In this document: positions 21,618 through 30,773 of the stretch, piece after piece
Layout of the letters: every line of letters begins with the position of its first letter
Position numbering within the stretch: position 1 is the first letter of the stretch
Assembly: GCF_005930475.1 (NCBI RefSeq)
Contig: NZ_SJEW01000052.1
Span: 1-35,221 of the forward strand
DNA from: Modestobacter altitudinis
GTDB lineage: Bacteria > Actinomycetota > Actinomycetes > Mycobacteriales > Geodermatophilaceae
DNA length: 35,221 nucleotides
Direction: 5' to 3'
The notes under the pieces: generated by a model
What the model was told of the DNA's origin: nothing
The model's database searches: none
What the model saw: only the letters and a program-made list of their open reading frames with translations
Translations under genes and position numbers: made by a program

Positions 21618-22520
21618 ATGAGCCAGGTCTTCACCGCCAGCTACCTGATCGGTCTGCGTGAGGGCCTGGAGATGGTCCTCATCGTCAGCGTCCTGGTCGC
21701 GTACCTGGTCAAGACCGGTCGACGCCAGCACCTGCTCCCGGTGTGGGTCGGGGTCGGTGCCGCCGCGGCGCTGTCGATCGGCTTCGGCTGGGCGCTGAGC
21801 TACGTGTCCACCACCGTCCTCGGCGGGCCCGGCCAGGAGCTGTTCGACGCGATCACCTCCACCGTCGCCGTCGTCCTGGTCACCTGGATGGTGTTCTGGA
21901 TGCGCCGCACCGCGCGCAAGCTCTCCGGCGAGCTGCGCGGCCGGCTGGACGGCGCGATCGGCCTGGGCGTGGGCGCGGTGGTCGGCATCGCCTTCCTCTC
22001 CGTGGCGCGCGAGGGCCTGGAGACGACGCTGCTGTTCTTCGCCTCCGCGCAGGGCGCGACCTCCTCGGCGCCGCTGCTCGGCCTCGCCGCGGGCATCGTG
22101 ACCGCCGTCGTCATCGGCGTCGGCCTCTACGCCGGCGCGATCCGGATCAACCTCTCCCGGTTCTTCATGGTCAGCGGCGCGCTGCTGGTGCTGGTCGCCG
22201 CCGGGATCTTCAAGTACGCCGTGCACGACTTCCAGGAGGCCGGCGTGCTCCCCGGGCTGACCACCCACGCCTTCGACGCCACCGGCTGGCTGGACCCCGG
22301 CAGCTGGTACGGCGCGCTGGCCGCCGGCCTGTTCAACATCACCCCCCAGCCCACCGTGCTGGAGACGATCGCCTGGCTCGCCTACCTGGTGCCGGTGCTC
22401 GTGCTGTTCCTGCTCCCAGCCCGTTCCCCCGCCCGCACTCAGCCGGCCGCCGACGACACGTCGCAGCCCGCCCCCAACGTCGTCTCGGAGACCCCGCAGC
22501 ATGTCGAAGCCCGCTCGTAA
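21618..22520 (+). CDS. efeU: EfeU/FTR1-family iron permease
   Basis: A 300-residue inner-membrane permease with about seven hydrophobic segments. Two REGLE motifs, in GLREGLEMVL (14-18) and VAREGLETTLLF (131-135), are the iron-binding REXXE signature of Ftr1/EfeU. It should take up iron delivered by EfeO after oxidation by EfeB. ATG at 21618 follows CCGGAGG. The coding end overlaps efeO by 20 bases. Complete in length (typical about 280-300). The C-terminal 40 residues are Pro/Ala/Thr-rich and look cytoplasmic, without recognised motifs. A candidate IdeR/DtxR box lies upstream. Confidence 0.95.
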   Translation: MSQVFTASYLIGLREGLEMVLIVSVLVAYLVKTGRRQHLLPVWVGVGAAAALSIGFGWALSYVSTTVLGGPGQELFDAITSTVAVVLVTWMVFWMRRTARKLSGELRGRLDGAIGLGVGAVVGIAFLSVAREGLETTLLFFASAQGATSSAPLLGLAAGIVTAVVIGVGLYAGAIRINLSRFFMVSGALLVLVAAGIFKYAVHDFQEAGVLPGLTTHAFDATGWLDPGSWYGALAAGLFNITPQPTVLETIAWLAYLVPVLVLFLLPARSPARTQPAADDTSQPAPNVVSETPQHVEARS

Positions 22521-23667
22521 GCGCCTTCTCTCGGCCCACCCCGCCGCCCTGGTCGGCCTCACCGGGCTGACCGCGCTCACCCTGGCCGCCTGCGGAGGCG
22601 GCGACTCGTCGTCCGCGGGCTCGGACGGCGCCGCCGACGCCATCGCGGTGGCCGCCACCGACGACGCCTGCGACGTGGCCAGCAGCGACCTGGAGGCCGG
22701 GGTGCACCAGTTCACCGTGACCAACACCGGCAGCAAGGTCACCGAGTTCTACGTCTACGCCGACGGCGACCGGGTGATGGGCGAGGTCGAGAACATCGCC
22801 CCCGGGGTCGCGCGTGAGCTGCGGGTCGAGCTCCCGGCCGGGGACTACGAGACCGCGTGCAAGCCCGGCATGGTCGGCGACGGCATCCGCACCGCGCTGA
22901 CCGTCACCGGCGAGGCCGCCACCCTGGACGAGGACCAGACGCTGGCCCAGGCCGGCACCGACTACCAGCGCTACGTGCAGAGCCAGACCGGCGCGCTGGT
23001 GGAGCAGACCACCGCCTTCGTCGACGCGGTCAAGGCCGGCGACATCGAGGGCGCCAAGGCGCTGTTCCCGGTGGCCCGCACCTACTGGGAGCGGATCGAG
23101 CCGGTCGCGGAGAGCTTCGGCGACCTCGACCCGATCATCGACGGCCGGGAGGGTGACCAGGCCGAGGGCGAGGACTTCACCGGGTTCCACCGGATCGAGA
23201 AGGCGCTCTGGGAGACCGGCGACGTCTCCGACATGGGTCCCTACGCCGACGAGCTGCTCACCAACGTCGAGCAGGTCGCCACCCAGGCCGACGAGGTGAC
23301 CCTGGACCCGCTTCAGCTGGCCAACGGTGCCAAGGCGCTGCTCGACGAGATCGCCACCGGGAAGATCACCGGCGAGGAGGACCGGTACTCGCACACCGAC
23401 CTCTGGGACTTCGCCGCCAACCTCGAGGGCTCGGAGGCCGCCGTCCAGGCGCTGCGCCCGTACCTGGAGGAGGCCGACCCGGAGCTGGTCGGCGAGATCG
23501 ACGAGCGGTTCGCCGCGACCGAGGCGGAGCTGGAACAGCACCGGGCGGGTGACGGTTGGCAGTCCTACGACCAGCTGACCGAAGACCAGCTGCGCGGCCT
23601 GAGTGACAGCATCACCGCCCTGACCGAGTCGGTCAGCCAGGTGGCCTCGGTCGTCGCGGGGAAGTGA
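22501..23667 (+). CDS. efeO: EfeO iron uptake lipoprotein (cupredoxin and M75/imelysin domains)
   Basis: A 388-residue lipoprotein: a lysine/arginine N-region, a hydrophobic stretch and the lipobox LAAC with the lipidated Cys at 31. The mature protein begins with a cupredoxin-like EfeO domain (about 48-135) and continues with an M75 imelysin-type domain (about 155-385) having the HxxE motif as HRIE (His230, Glu233). EfeO is the periplasmic or surface iron-binding partner of EfeU. Length matches the family. The ATG lies inside the efeU coding end, so the two are translationally coupled. The gap to efeB is 12 bases. Confidence 0.95.
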   Translation: MSKPARKRLLSAHPAALVGLTGLTALTLAACGGGDSSSAGSDGAADAIAVAATDDACDVASSDLEAGVHQFTVTNTGSKVTEFYVYADGDRVMGEVENIAPGVARELRVELPAGDYETACKPGMVGDGIRTALTVTGEAATLDEDQTLAQAGTDYQRYVQSQTGALVEQTTAFVDAVKAGDIEGAKALFPVARTYWERIEPVAESFGDLDPIIDGREGDQAEGEDFTGFHRIEKALWETGDVSDMGPYADELLTNVEQVATQADEVTLDPLQLANGAKALLDEIATGKITGEEDRYSHTDLWDFAANLEGSEAAVQALRPYLEEADPELVGEIDERFAATEAELEQHRAGDGWQSYDQLTEDQLRGLSDSITALTESVSQVASVVAGK

Positions 23668-23679
23668 GTCCACACCCAG

Positions 23680-24957
23680 ATGAGCACTGACGGTCTGTCG
23701 CGGCGCCGCTTCTTCGGCCTCGCCGGTGCCGGCACCGCCGGCGTCCTCGCCGCCGGTGCTGCCGGTGGGGTGATCGGGCGCGCCACCGCGGAGGAGCCCG
23801 CGGCCGGCGCCGCGGCGGCGGCCACCGACGCCGTCCCGTTCACCGGAGCGCACCAGGCCGGGATCGTGACCCCGGCGCAGGACCGGCTGCACTTCGTCGC
23901 CTTCGACGTCATCACCGACGACCGGGCCGAGCTGGTCGAGGTGCTCCAGGCCTGGACGGCGGCGGCGCGCCGGATGACCGCCGGCCAGGACGCCGGCGAG
24001 GTCGGCGCGGTCGACGGCGGCCAGTACGACGTCCCCGACGACACCGGGGAGGCCCTGGGGCTGCCGGCCAGCGGCCTGACCCTCACCGTCGGCTTCGGCC
24101 CGACGCTGTTCGAGACCACCGAGGGCGTCGACCGGTTCGGCCTGGCCGCGCGCCGTCCCGAGCCGCTCACCGAGCTGCCCGGCTTCCCGGGCGACGCCAT
24201 CGACCCGGCGATCAGCGGCGGCGACCTGTGCGTGCAGGCGTGCGCCAACGACCCGCAGGTCGCGGTGCACGCGGTCCGCAACCTGGTCCGGCTGGGCGCC
24301 GGCGTGGTCAGCGTCCGCTGGTCGCAGCTGGGCTTCGGCCGCACGTCGTCCACCTCCAGCGCGCAGGCCACCCCGCGCAACCTGTTCGGCTTCAAGGACG
24401 GCACCGACAACCTCAAGGCCGAGGCGCCCAAGGCGCTCGACCAGTTCGTCTGGGTGGCCGACGGCGACCCGGGGGCGGACTGGCTGGCCGGTGGCTCCTA
24501 CGTCGTGACCCGCAGGATCCGGATGCGGATCGAGCCCTGGGACACCTCCACGCTCGCCGAGCAGGAGGCGACGATCGGCCGCACCAAGAAGGCCGGCGCG
24601 CCGCTGGGGCAGCGCGGCGAGTTCGACCCGGTCGACTTCACCACGCAGGTCGACGGCGAGTTCGCCGTCCCGCAGACCTCACACGTCTTCCTGGCGCACC
24701 CGACCAACTCCGGGACGGCGATCCTGCGGCGCGGCTACAGCTTCGTCGACGGCTCCGACGGCCTGGGCCGGCTGGACGCCGGGCTGTTCTTCATCGCCTA
24801 CCAGCGCGACCCGGGGACCGGGTTCGTGCAGGTGCAGAAGAACCTCCGGCTGGACGCGATGAACGAGTACATCCAGCACACGTCGTCGGCGGTCTTCGCC
24901 TGCCCGCCCGGGGTCACCGGGAGCGACGACTGGTGGGGCCGCGCGCTGTTCAGCTGA
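23680..24957 (+). CDS. efeB: EfeB, Tat-exported DyP-type heme peroxidase
   Basis: A 425-residue dye-decolorising peroxidase. The Tat motif SRRRFFGLAG (7-16) is followed by an Ala/Gly-rich helix. The diagnostic GxxDG motif is GFKDGTDN (Asp240), and the axial-His region VPQTSHVFLAHP is present. EfeB oxidises ferrous iron or extracts heme iron to feed EfeU/EfeO. The order efeU-efeO-efeB is that of the complete system. ATG at 23680 has no strong ribosome binding site, but the family match and close spacing make it the best start. The C-terminal region ends in TSSAVFACPPG, DWWG and LFS. Confidence 0.95.
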   Translation: MSTDGLSRRRFFGLAGAGTAGVLAAGAAGGVIGRATAEEPAAGAAAAATDAVPFTGAHQAGIVTPAQDRLHFVAFDVITDDRAELVEVLQAWTAAARRMTAGQDAGEVGAVDGGQYDVPDDTGEALGLPASGLTLTVGFGPTLFETTEGVDRFGLAARRPEPLTELPGFPGDAIDPAISGGDLCVQACANDPQVAVHAVRNLVRLGAGVVSVRWSQLGFGRTSSTSSAQATPRNLFGFKDGTDNLKAEAPKALDQFVWVADGDPGADWLAGGSYVVTRRIRMRIEPWDTSTLAEQEATIGRTKKAGAPLGQRGEFDPVDFTTQVDGEFAVPQTSHVFLAHPTNSGTAILRRGYSFVDGSDGLGRLDAGLFFIAYQRDPGTGFVQVQKNLRLDAMNEYIQHTSSAVFACPPGVTGSDDWWGRALFS

Positions 24958-25002
24958 GCAGCGCACTGGACGCGCCTCGCCAGGGCCGCCAGGGTGGTCA
25001 CC

Positions 25003-26367
25003 ATGGCCGATCGCATCCCCCGGGTCGTCGTCGTCGGTGGCGGCTTCGCCGGCTTCTACGCGCTGCGGTACCTGCAGAAGCGCCTGACGCCCGAGCAGGC
25101 CGAGCTGGTGCTGGTCAACCCCACCGACTACCTGCTCTACAGCCCGCTGCTGCCCGAGGTGGCGACCGGCGTCATCGAGGCACGCCACATCGCCGTCTCG
25201 CTGCGCCGCGCGCTGCCCCGGGTGCGGCTGCTGCTCGGGCACGTCAACGCGGTCGACATCGGCGGCCGGTCGGTGAGCGTCACGCCGGTGACGGCCGCCG
25301 GGCACGCCGAGACCTGGCGCGAGTCCTACGACCGGCTGGTCCTGGTGCCGGGCTCGGTCACCCGGCAGTTCGACATCCCGGGCGTCGCCGAGCACGCCCG
25401 GGGCCTGAAGACGCTGGTCGAGGCGGTCTACATCCGCGACCACCTACTGCACCTGCTCGACGCCGCGGACGCCGAACCGGACACCGACGAGGGCCGGGCG
25501 CGCCGCCGGGAGATGCTCACCGTCGTCGCGGTCGGGGCCGGGTACACCGGCACGGAGTTCGTCGCGCAGACCCAGCGCTGGCTGCGGACCATCGAGAGCC
25601 GGTGGAGCCGGACCGGCGCCGAGGACGTGCGCTGGATCCTGGTCGACCTCGCCGAGATGGTGCTGCCCGAGCTCGGCCCGGAGCTGGGCCGGCACGCGCT
25701 GGACCTGCTGCGCGCCCGGGGCATCGACGTCCGGCTGGGGGTCACGGTCACGGCCGCGGACGACCGGAGCGTCGCGCTGACCGACGGCACGGTCGTCGCC
25801 ACCCGCACCCTCGTCTGGGGCGCGGGGGTGGCGCCCAGCCCGCTGGTCGCCGGGCTGGGCCTGCCGACCCGGCGCGGCCGGCTGGTCGTCGACGCGGAGA
25901 TGGCCGTGCCCGGGGTGCCGGACGTCTGGGCGGCCGGGGACGCCGCCGCCGTCCCGGACCTGGCGGCGGCGCTGCCCGCGGCGACCCCGCCGGACACCCC
26001 GCCGACCGCGCAGCACGGTCAGCGGCAGGGCACCGCGCTGGGCCGCAACATCGCCGCGAGCCTCGGCGTGGGCACCGCGCGGCCGTACCGGCACAAGGAC
26101 CTCGGGCTGGTGGCCGACCTGGGCGGGTGGGACGCCGTGGCCAAGCCGCTGGGCGTCGCGCTGACCGGCCCGCCGGCCAAGGTCGTCACCCGGGCCTACC
26201 ACCTGTACGCGCTGCCCTCGATGGCCAACCGGGTGCGGGTCGCCGCTGACTGGCTCTTCCAGTCGGTGCTGCCTCCGGAGGGCACCCAGCTCGGTGTGGT
26301 GCGCCCCGAGGACGCCCAACTGGCCGCCGCGCAGGGCACCGGCCTGTACGGAGTTCCGCCGAGCTGA
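25003..26367 (+). CDS. Type II NADH dehydrogenase / NAD(P)/FAD-dependent oxidoreductase
   Basis: A 454-residue flavoprotein. FAD motif VVVGGGFAGF is near 9-18, and a second dinucleotide fold VAVGAGYTGTE is near 176-186. VWGAGVAPSPL and DVWAAGDAAAVPD match the NDH-2 family. The pattern TPPTAQHGQRQG near 340 resembles the quinone/FAD clamp. It would transfer electrons from NADH to menaquinone without pumping protons. ATG at 25003 with AGGGTGG five bases upstream is preferred to the GTG at 24994. Only 45 bases separate it from efeB, so it could be co-transcribed with the iron operon, although its function is not obviously linked. C-terminal membrane-associating residues are modest. Confidence 0.87.
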   Translation: MADRIPRVVVVGGGFAGFYALRYLQKRLTPEQAELVLVNPTDYLLYSPLLPEVATGVIEARHIAVSLRRALPRVRLLLGHVNAVDIGGRSVSVTPVTAAGHAETWRESYDRLVLVPGSVTRQFDIPGVAEHARGLKTLVEAVYIRDHLLHLLDAADAEPDTDEGRARRREMLTVVAVGAGYTGTEFVAQTQRWLRTIESRWSRTGAEDVRWILVDLAEMVLPELGPELGRHALDLLRARGIDVRLGVTVTAADDRSVALTDGTVVATRTLVWGAGVAPSPLVAGLGLPTRRGRLVVDAEMAVPGVPDVWAAGDAAAVPDLAAALPAATPPDTPPTAQHGQRQGTALGRNIAASLGVGTARPYRHKDLGLVADLGGWDAVAKPLGVALTGPPAKVVTRAYHLYALPSMANRVRVAADWLFQSVLPPEGTQLGVVRPEDAQLAAAQGTGLYGVPPS

Positions 26368-26385
26368 GCCCCCCGGCGGTCTCCG

Positions 26386-26820
26386 TCAGGCGGGCGGGGT
26401 GTTCGAGCGGCGGTGAACGTCGGCGCCGTGCACCCGCTCGCCGCAGGTGCCGCAGACGGTGGTCGGCTCCAGCTCGTGGTCGTGGTGCAGGAGCGTCACC
26501 GGCGGGGTCTCGACGGCCCAGCGGTCGCCCCACGCCATCAACGAGCGGAGCACCGGCAGCAGGTCCTTGCCGGCCGGGGTGAGGTGGTAGTCGGAGCGCG
26601 GCGGGGCGTCGGAGTACTGCCGCCGCTCCAGCACCTCGGCCTCCACCAGCGCCTTCAGCCGCGCCGACAGCCGGTCGCGGGGCGCGCCGGTGCCCTCGAG
26701 GATCTCCCCGAACCGGTGGTGGCCGAAGGAGACCTCGCGGACGGCGAGCAGCGACCAGCGGTCGCCCACCACCTGCAGGGCAGCGGCGATCGAGCAGAAG
26801 CGTCCGGGCAGCTCCGACAC
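26386..26820 (-). CDS. HxlR-family transcriptional regulator
   Basis: About 144 residues. The winged-helix signature of the family is clear: FCSIAAALQVVGDRWSLLAVREV, then RFGEI, then LSARLKALVEAEVLERR and YHLTPAGKDLLPVLRSL. The C-terminus carries CGTCGERV, a CxxC that may bind metal or sense redox. It is divergent from the thiolase gene, with a GGTTTG-N5-CAAACC palindrome in the spacer that probably is its operator. The best start is GTG at 26820, eight bases after AGGGG; an ATG at 26847 would place the operator inside the gene. HxlR relatives respond to aldehydes, redox or aromatic signals; the effector here is unknown. Confidence 0.87.
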   Translation of the reverse strand: MSELPGRFCSIAAALQVVGDRWSLLAVREVSFGHHRFGEILEGTGAPRDRLSARLKALVEAEVLERRQYSDAPPRSDYHLTPAGKDLLPVLRSLMAWGDRWAVETPPVTLLHHDHELEPTTVCGTCGERVHGADVHRRSNTPPA

Positions 26821-26836
26821 GAGTGTCACCCCTACA

Positions 26837-26853
26837 GGTTTGCACATCAAACC
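26837..26853. promoter_or_regulatory. Candidate HxlR operator
   Basis: Perfect inverted repeat GGTTTG (26837-26842), spacer CACAT, CAAACC (26848-26853). It overlaps the -35 region predicted for the thiolase gene and lies 17 bases before the regulator's own start. Confidence 0.6.
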
Positions 26854-26868
26854 GACGCGCGCTAACGT
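26840..26868 (+). promoter_or_regulatory. Predicted thiolase promoter
   Basis: TTGCAC (26840-26845) and TAACGT (26863-26868) are 17 bases apart. The -35 hexamer shares only the TTG with TTGACA, but the -10 has the TANNNT form and the spacing is ideal. Start of the thiolase mRNA would be near 26875, giving a leader of about 44 bases. The -35 lies inside the candidate HxlR operator. Confidence 0.5.
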
Positions 26869-26918
26869 CCGCACCCTCAGTTGGGAAGTCGAACCGACAC
26901 GCGAGTCAGGGGAGTTCC

Positions 26919-28114
<1,196 letters not shown>

Positions 28115-28118
<4 letters not shown>

Positions 28119-29498
28119 CCACCGCCGAGGCGCCGGTCCGGGCCACCCCGGAGCAGGCCCGCACGCTGCTGATGGCGTCGCTGGCCACCCTGCTCGTGCT
28201 GGTCACCTTCGTCACGCCGCTGGCGACCGGGGTCCGGACGACGGTCGACCTGGCCGCGGGCCCGGGCGCGCAGGCCTGGCTGCTCAGCGCGATGAGCGTG
28301 GGCCTGGCCGCCGCGCTGCTCACCGCCGGCGTGCTCGCCGACGACCTCGGCCGCCGGCGGGTGTTCGTCGGGGGGCTGGGCGTCCTCGGCGCCGGTGCGG
28401 TCGTCGTCGCCGTGGTCGCCCGCGCCGTTCATCGCCGGCCGGCTGCTGCAGGGCGTCGGTGGCGCGGCGGTGGTCGCCTGCGCCCTCGGGCTGATCGGCC
28501 ACGCCTTCCCGGCCGGCCCGGCCCGCTCCCGCGCGGCCGCCGTCTGGGGTGCCAGCGTCGGGGCCGGCACCGGGCTCGGTGGGCTCGTCGCCGCCGGCCT
28601 GGACCCGGGCGAGGGCTGGCGGACGACGTACTGGGCCACCGCGGCCGCGGCTGTCGTCCTCGCCGTCGCCGCGCAGCGGGTGCTCGTGGAGTCCGGGGGG
28701 CGGGCCGACCGGCGGGTGGACGTCGCCGGGATCCTGCTGCTCGCCGGCGGGATCAGCGCCCTGCTGGCCGGGCTGGTGCAGTCTCGCACCGGCTGGGGTC
28801 AGCTGCCGGTCGTCGTCCTGCTGGCCGTCGGGGTGCTGCTGCTGGCGGCGTTCGTCCCGGCCGAGCTGCGGCAGGCCGCGCCGATGATCGACCTGCGGCT
28901 GTTCCGCATCCCCGGCTTCGCGGCCGCGACCGTGGGTGCGTTCGTCACCGGCGCGACCGTGGTGGGGCTGAGCTCCTACGTGCCCACCGTGCTGCAGCGG
29001 GGCCTGGGCGAGAGCCTGCTCACCGCCACCCTGCTGGTGCTGGTCTGGTCGGCGGTCAGCACGGCGACCGCGCTGGGCGTGCGGTTCCTGCCCGGGCTCG
29101 ACGGTCGGGTGCTGCTGGCCCTGGCACTGGCCGTCTGCGCGGTCGGGCTGGCCGGCTACGCCGTCCTCGGGGTGGACGCCTCGGGCGCCCGGCTGCTGCC
29201 GGGGCTCGTCGTCCTCGGGGTCGGTTACGGCGCCGCCAACGCCGCGCTGGGCCGCGAGGCCGTGGCGCACGTGCCCGCGGCCCGCGCCGGCATGGGCAGC
29301 GGGGCGAACAACACCGCCCGCTACCTCGGCGCCGCGGTCGGCGTGACCCTCGTCGTGCTGGTCGTCGGCGCCGGCTCCCCGGCCGGGACGACGGAGGGGC
29401 TGCTGGCCGGCTGGGACCGTGCCGCGCTCGGCGGCGCGGTGGTCACCCTGCTCGGTGCGCTGCTGGTCGCCGTCATCCGGCCGGCACGCCCGACCTGA
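28115..29498 (+). pseudogene. MFS transporter (EmrB/QacA-like) interrupted by a frameshift
   Basis: Starting at the GTG that overlaps the thiolase stop, the first 100 or so codons encode a typical MFS N-terminus: a hydrophobic helix, then LLSAMSVGLAAALLTAGVLADDLGRRRVFV (loop A motif). Near 28421-28427 the frame changes, and the family continuation FIAGRLLQGVGGAAVVACAL is in the next frame, followed by all remaining helices to 29498. The whole span would give about 461 codons, one base more than a multiple of three. A two-base loss in a CGCGCG run or one extra base would explain it. It may be a sequence error, a real mutation or programmed shifting. The intact protein would be an efflux pump with about 12 to 14 segments. 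The downstream gene is not in the same operon by spacing. Confidence 0.78.
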
Positions 29499-29509
29499 CC
29501 CGGCGGCCC

Positions 29510-29515
29510 TAGGGT
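29510..29515 (+). promoter_or_regulatory. Possible -10 for leaderless glycerate kinase transcript
   Basis: TAGGGT lies six bases before the ATG at 29522, the spacing at which transcription would begin on the A of the start codon. No ribosome binding site is seen. A -35 hexamer is not evident. Confidence 0.45.
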
Positions 29516-29521
29516 CGCTGC

Positions 29522-30628
29522 ATGCGGGTCGTCGTCGCTCCGGACTCCTTCAAGGGCACCCTGGGTGCCGCCGCCGCCGCCGAGGCGCTCGCCGCCGGCT
29601 GGCGGGCCGAACGCCCGGACGACGAGGTGCTGACCCTGCCGCTGGCCGACGGTGGCGAGGGCACGCTCGAGGCGTTGGGCCACGACGTCGATGACAGCTG
29701 CTGGCGCAGCGCCGCGGTCAGCGGGCCGGACGGCCGCCCGGTGCGGGCTGCCTGGCTGCTGCTGCCCGACGGCACTGCGGTGGTCGAGATGGCCCGCGCC
29801 GCCGGGCTGCCGCTGCTGGAACGCCCCGACCCGCTCGGCGCGACCACCCGCGGGCTGGGCGAGCTGCTGGCCGCCGTCGTCGCCGCCCCCGGTGTGCACC
29901 GGGTGCTGCTCACCCTGGGCGGCTCGGCCACCACCGACGGCGGCACCGGCGCGCTCAGCGCGCTGGGCGCCCGCTTCCTGGACGTCGACGGCGCGGAGCT
30001 GCCGCCCGGCGGGGGAGCGCTGGCCCGGCTGGACCGGGTGGACCTCTCCGGGCTGACCCCGCCGCCGGCCGGCGGGGTGCAGTGCCTGGTCGACGTCACC
30101 GCGCCGCTGCTGGGCCCGCTCGGGGCGGCCGGCCAGTTCGGCCCGCAGAAGGGTGCGGCTCCCGACCAGGTCGCCGCGCTCGACGCCGCCCTGGCCCGGC
30201 TGGCCGACCGGCTCGGCGGCGAGCGGGACGCACCCGGCGCCGGGGCGGCCGGCGGCACCGCCTACGGCTTCGCCGCGTGCTGGGAGGCGCAGTTCGTCAG
30301 CGGCGCGCAGGCGGTCGCCGCGGCGGCCGGGCTCGACGAGGCCCTGGCCGGCGCGGCCCTCGTGGTCACCGGCGAGGGCCAGTTCGACGCCCAGTCGCTG
30401 CGCGGCAAGGTCGTCGGCGACCTCGTCGACCGGGCCGGTCGGGCCGGTGTCCCGGTGGCCGTCGTCGCGGGCCGGGTGGCCATCGAGGAGGACGGGAGCC
30501 TGCCGGTGCAGCAGGCCCTGTCGCTGACCGAACTGGCCGGATCCGTCGACGGCGCGATGACCGACCCCGTGCGGTGGCTCTCCGTGGCAGGATCCCGGCT
30601 GGCGCGGGAACAGTCCGTCACGGTGTGA
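29522..30628 (+). CDS. Glycerate kinase (GlxK/GarK family)
   Basis: A 368-residue kinase that phosphorylates D-glycerate, probably giving 2-phosphoglycerate. VVVAPDSFKGTLGAAAAAEAL opens the protein, LADGGEGTLEAL, LGGSATTDGGTGALSALGARF and GEGQFDAQSLRGKVV are family signatures, and AGAAGGTAYG is the conserved Gly-rich loop. Complete length. It could feed glycerate from photorespiratory-type glyoxylate, glucarate or serine breakdown into glycolysis. No ribosome binding site precedes the ATG; a TAGGGT box lies just upstream, so translation may be leaderless. It follows the broken MFS gene with 23 bases of spacer. Confidence 0.93.
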   Translation: MRVVVAPDSFKGTLGAAAAAEALAAGWRAERPDDEVLTLPLADGGEGTLEALGHDVDDSCWRSAAVSGPDGRPVRAAWLLLPDGTAVVEMARAAGLPLLERPDPLGATTRGLGELLAAVVAAPGVHRVLLTLGGSATTDGGTGALSALGARFLDVDGAELPPGGGALARLDRVDLSGLTPPPAGGVQCLVDVTAPLLGPLGAAGQFGPQKGAAPDQVAALDAALARLADRLGGERDAPGAGAAGGTAYGFAACWEAQFVSGAQAVAAAAGLDEALAGAALVVTGEGQFDAQSLRGKVVGDLVDRAGRAGVPVAVVAGRVAIEEDGSLPVQQALSLTELAGSVDGAMTDPVRWLSVAGSRLAREQSVTV

Positions 30629-30773
30629 CGTTCAGCCCAGTGCTCCCCAGCTGCCCGAACGCATGTGTACGCACGCCCCCGCGGGGCATCTTCTCCGCGG
30701 TGCGTCCAGCCGCCAGCGCCGGCCGGCCGGGGTGCGTACCGGACGAGCAGGCAGGACGAGGGGACGGCGCGAC

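Noticed and set aside
22339-24270. Long open frame antisense to efeO and efeB
   Set aside because: Opposes two clearly conserved genes; composition is typical of antisense shadow frames.
24994-25002. GTG start for the NADH dehydrogenase gene
   Set aside because: It falls inside the AGGGTGG that serves as ribosome binding site for the ATG at 25003.
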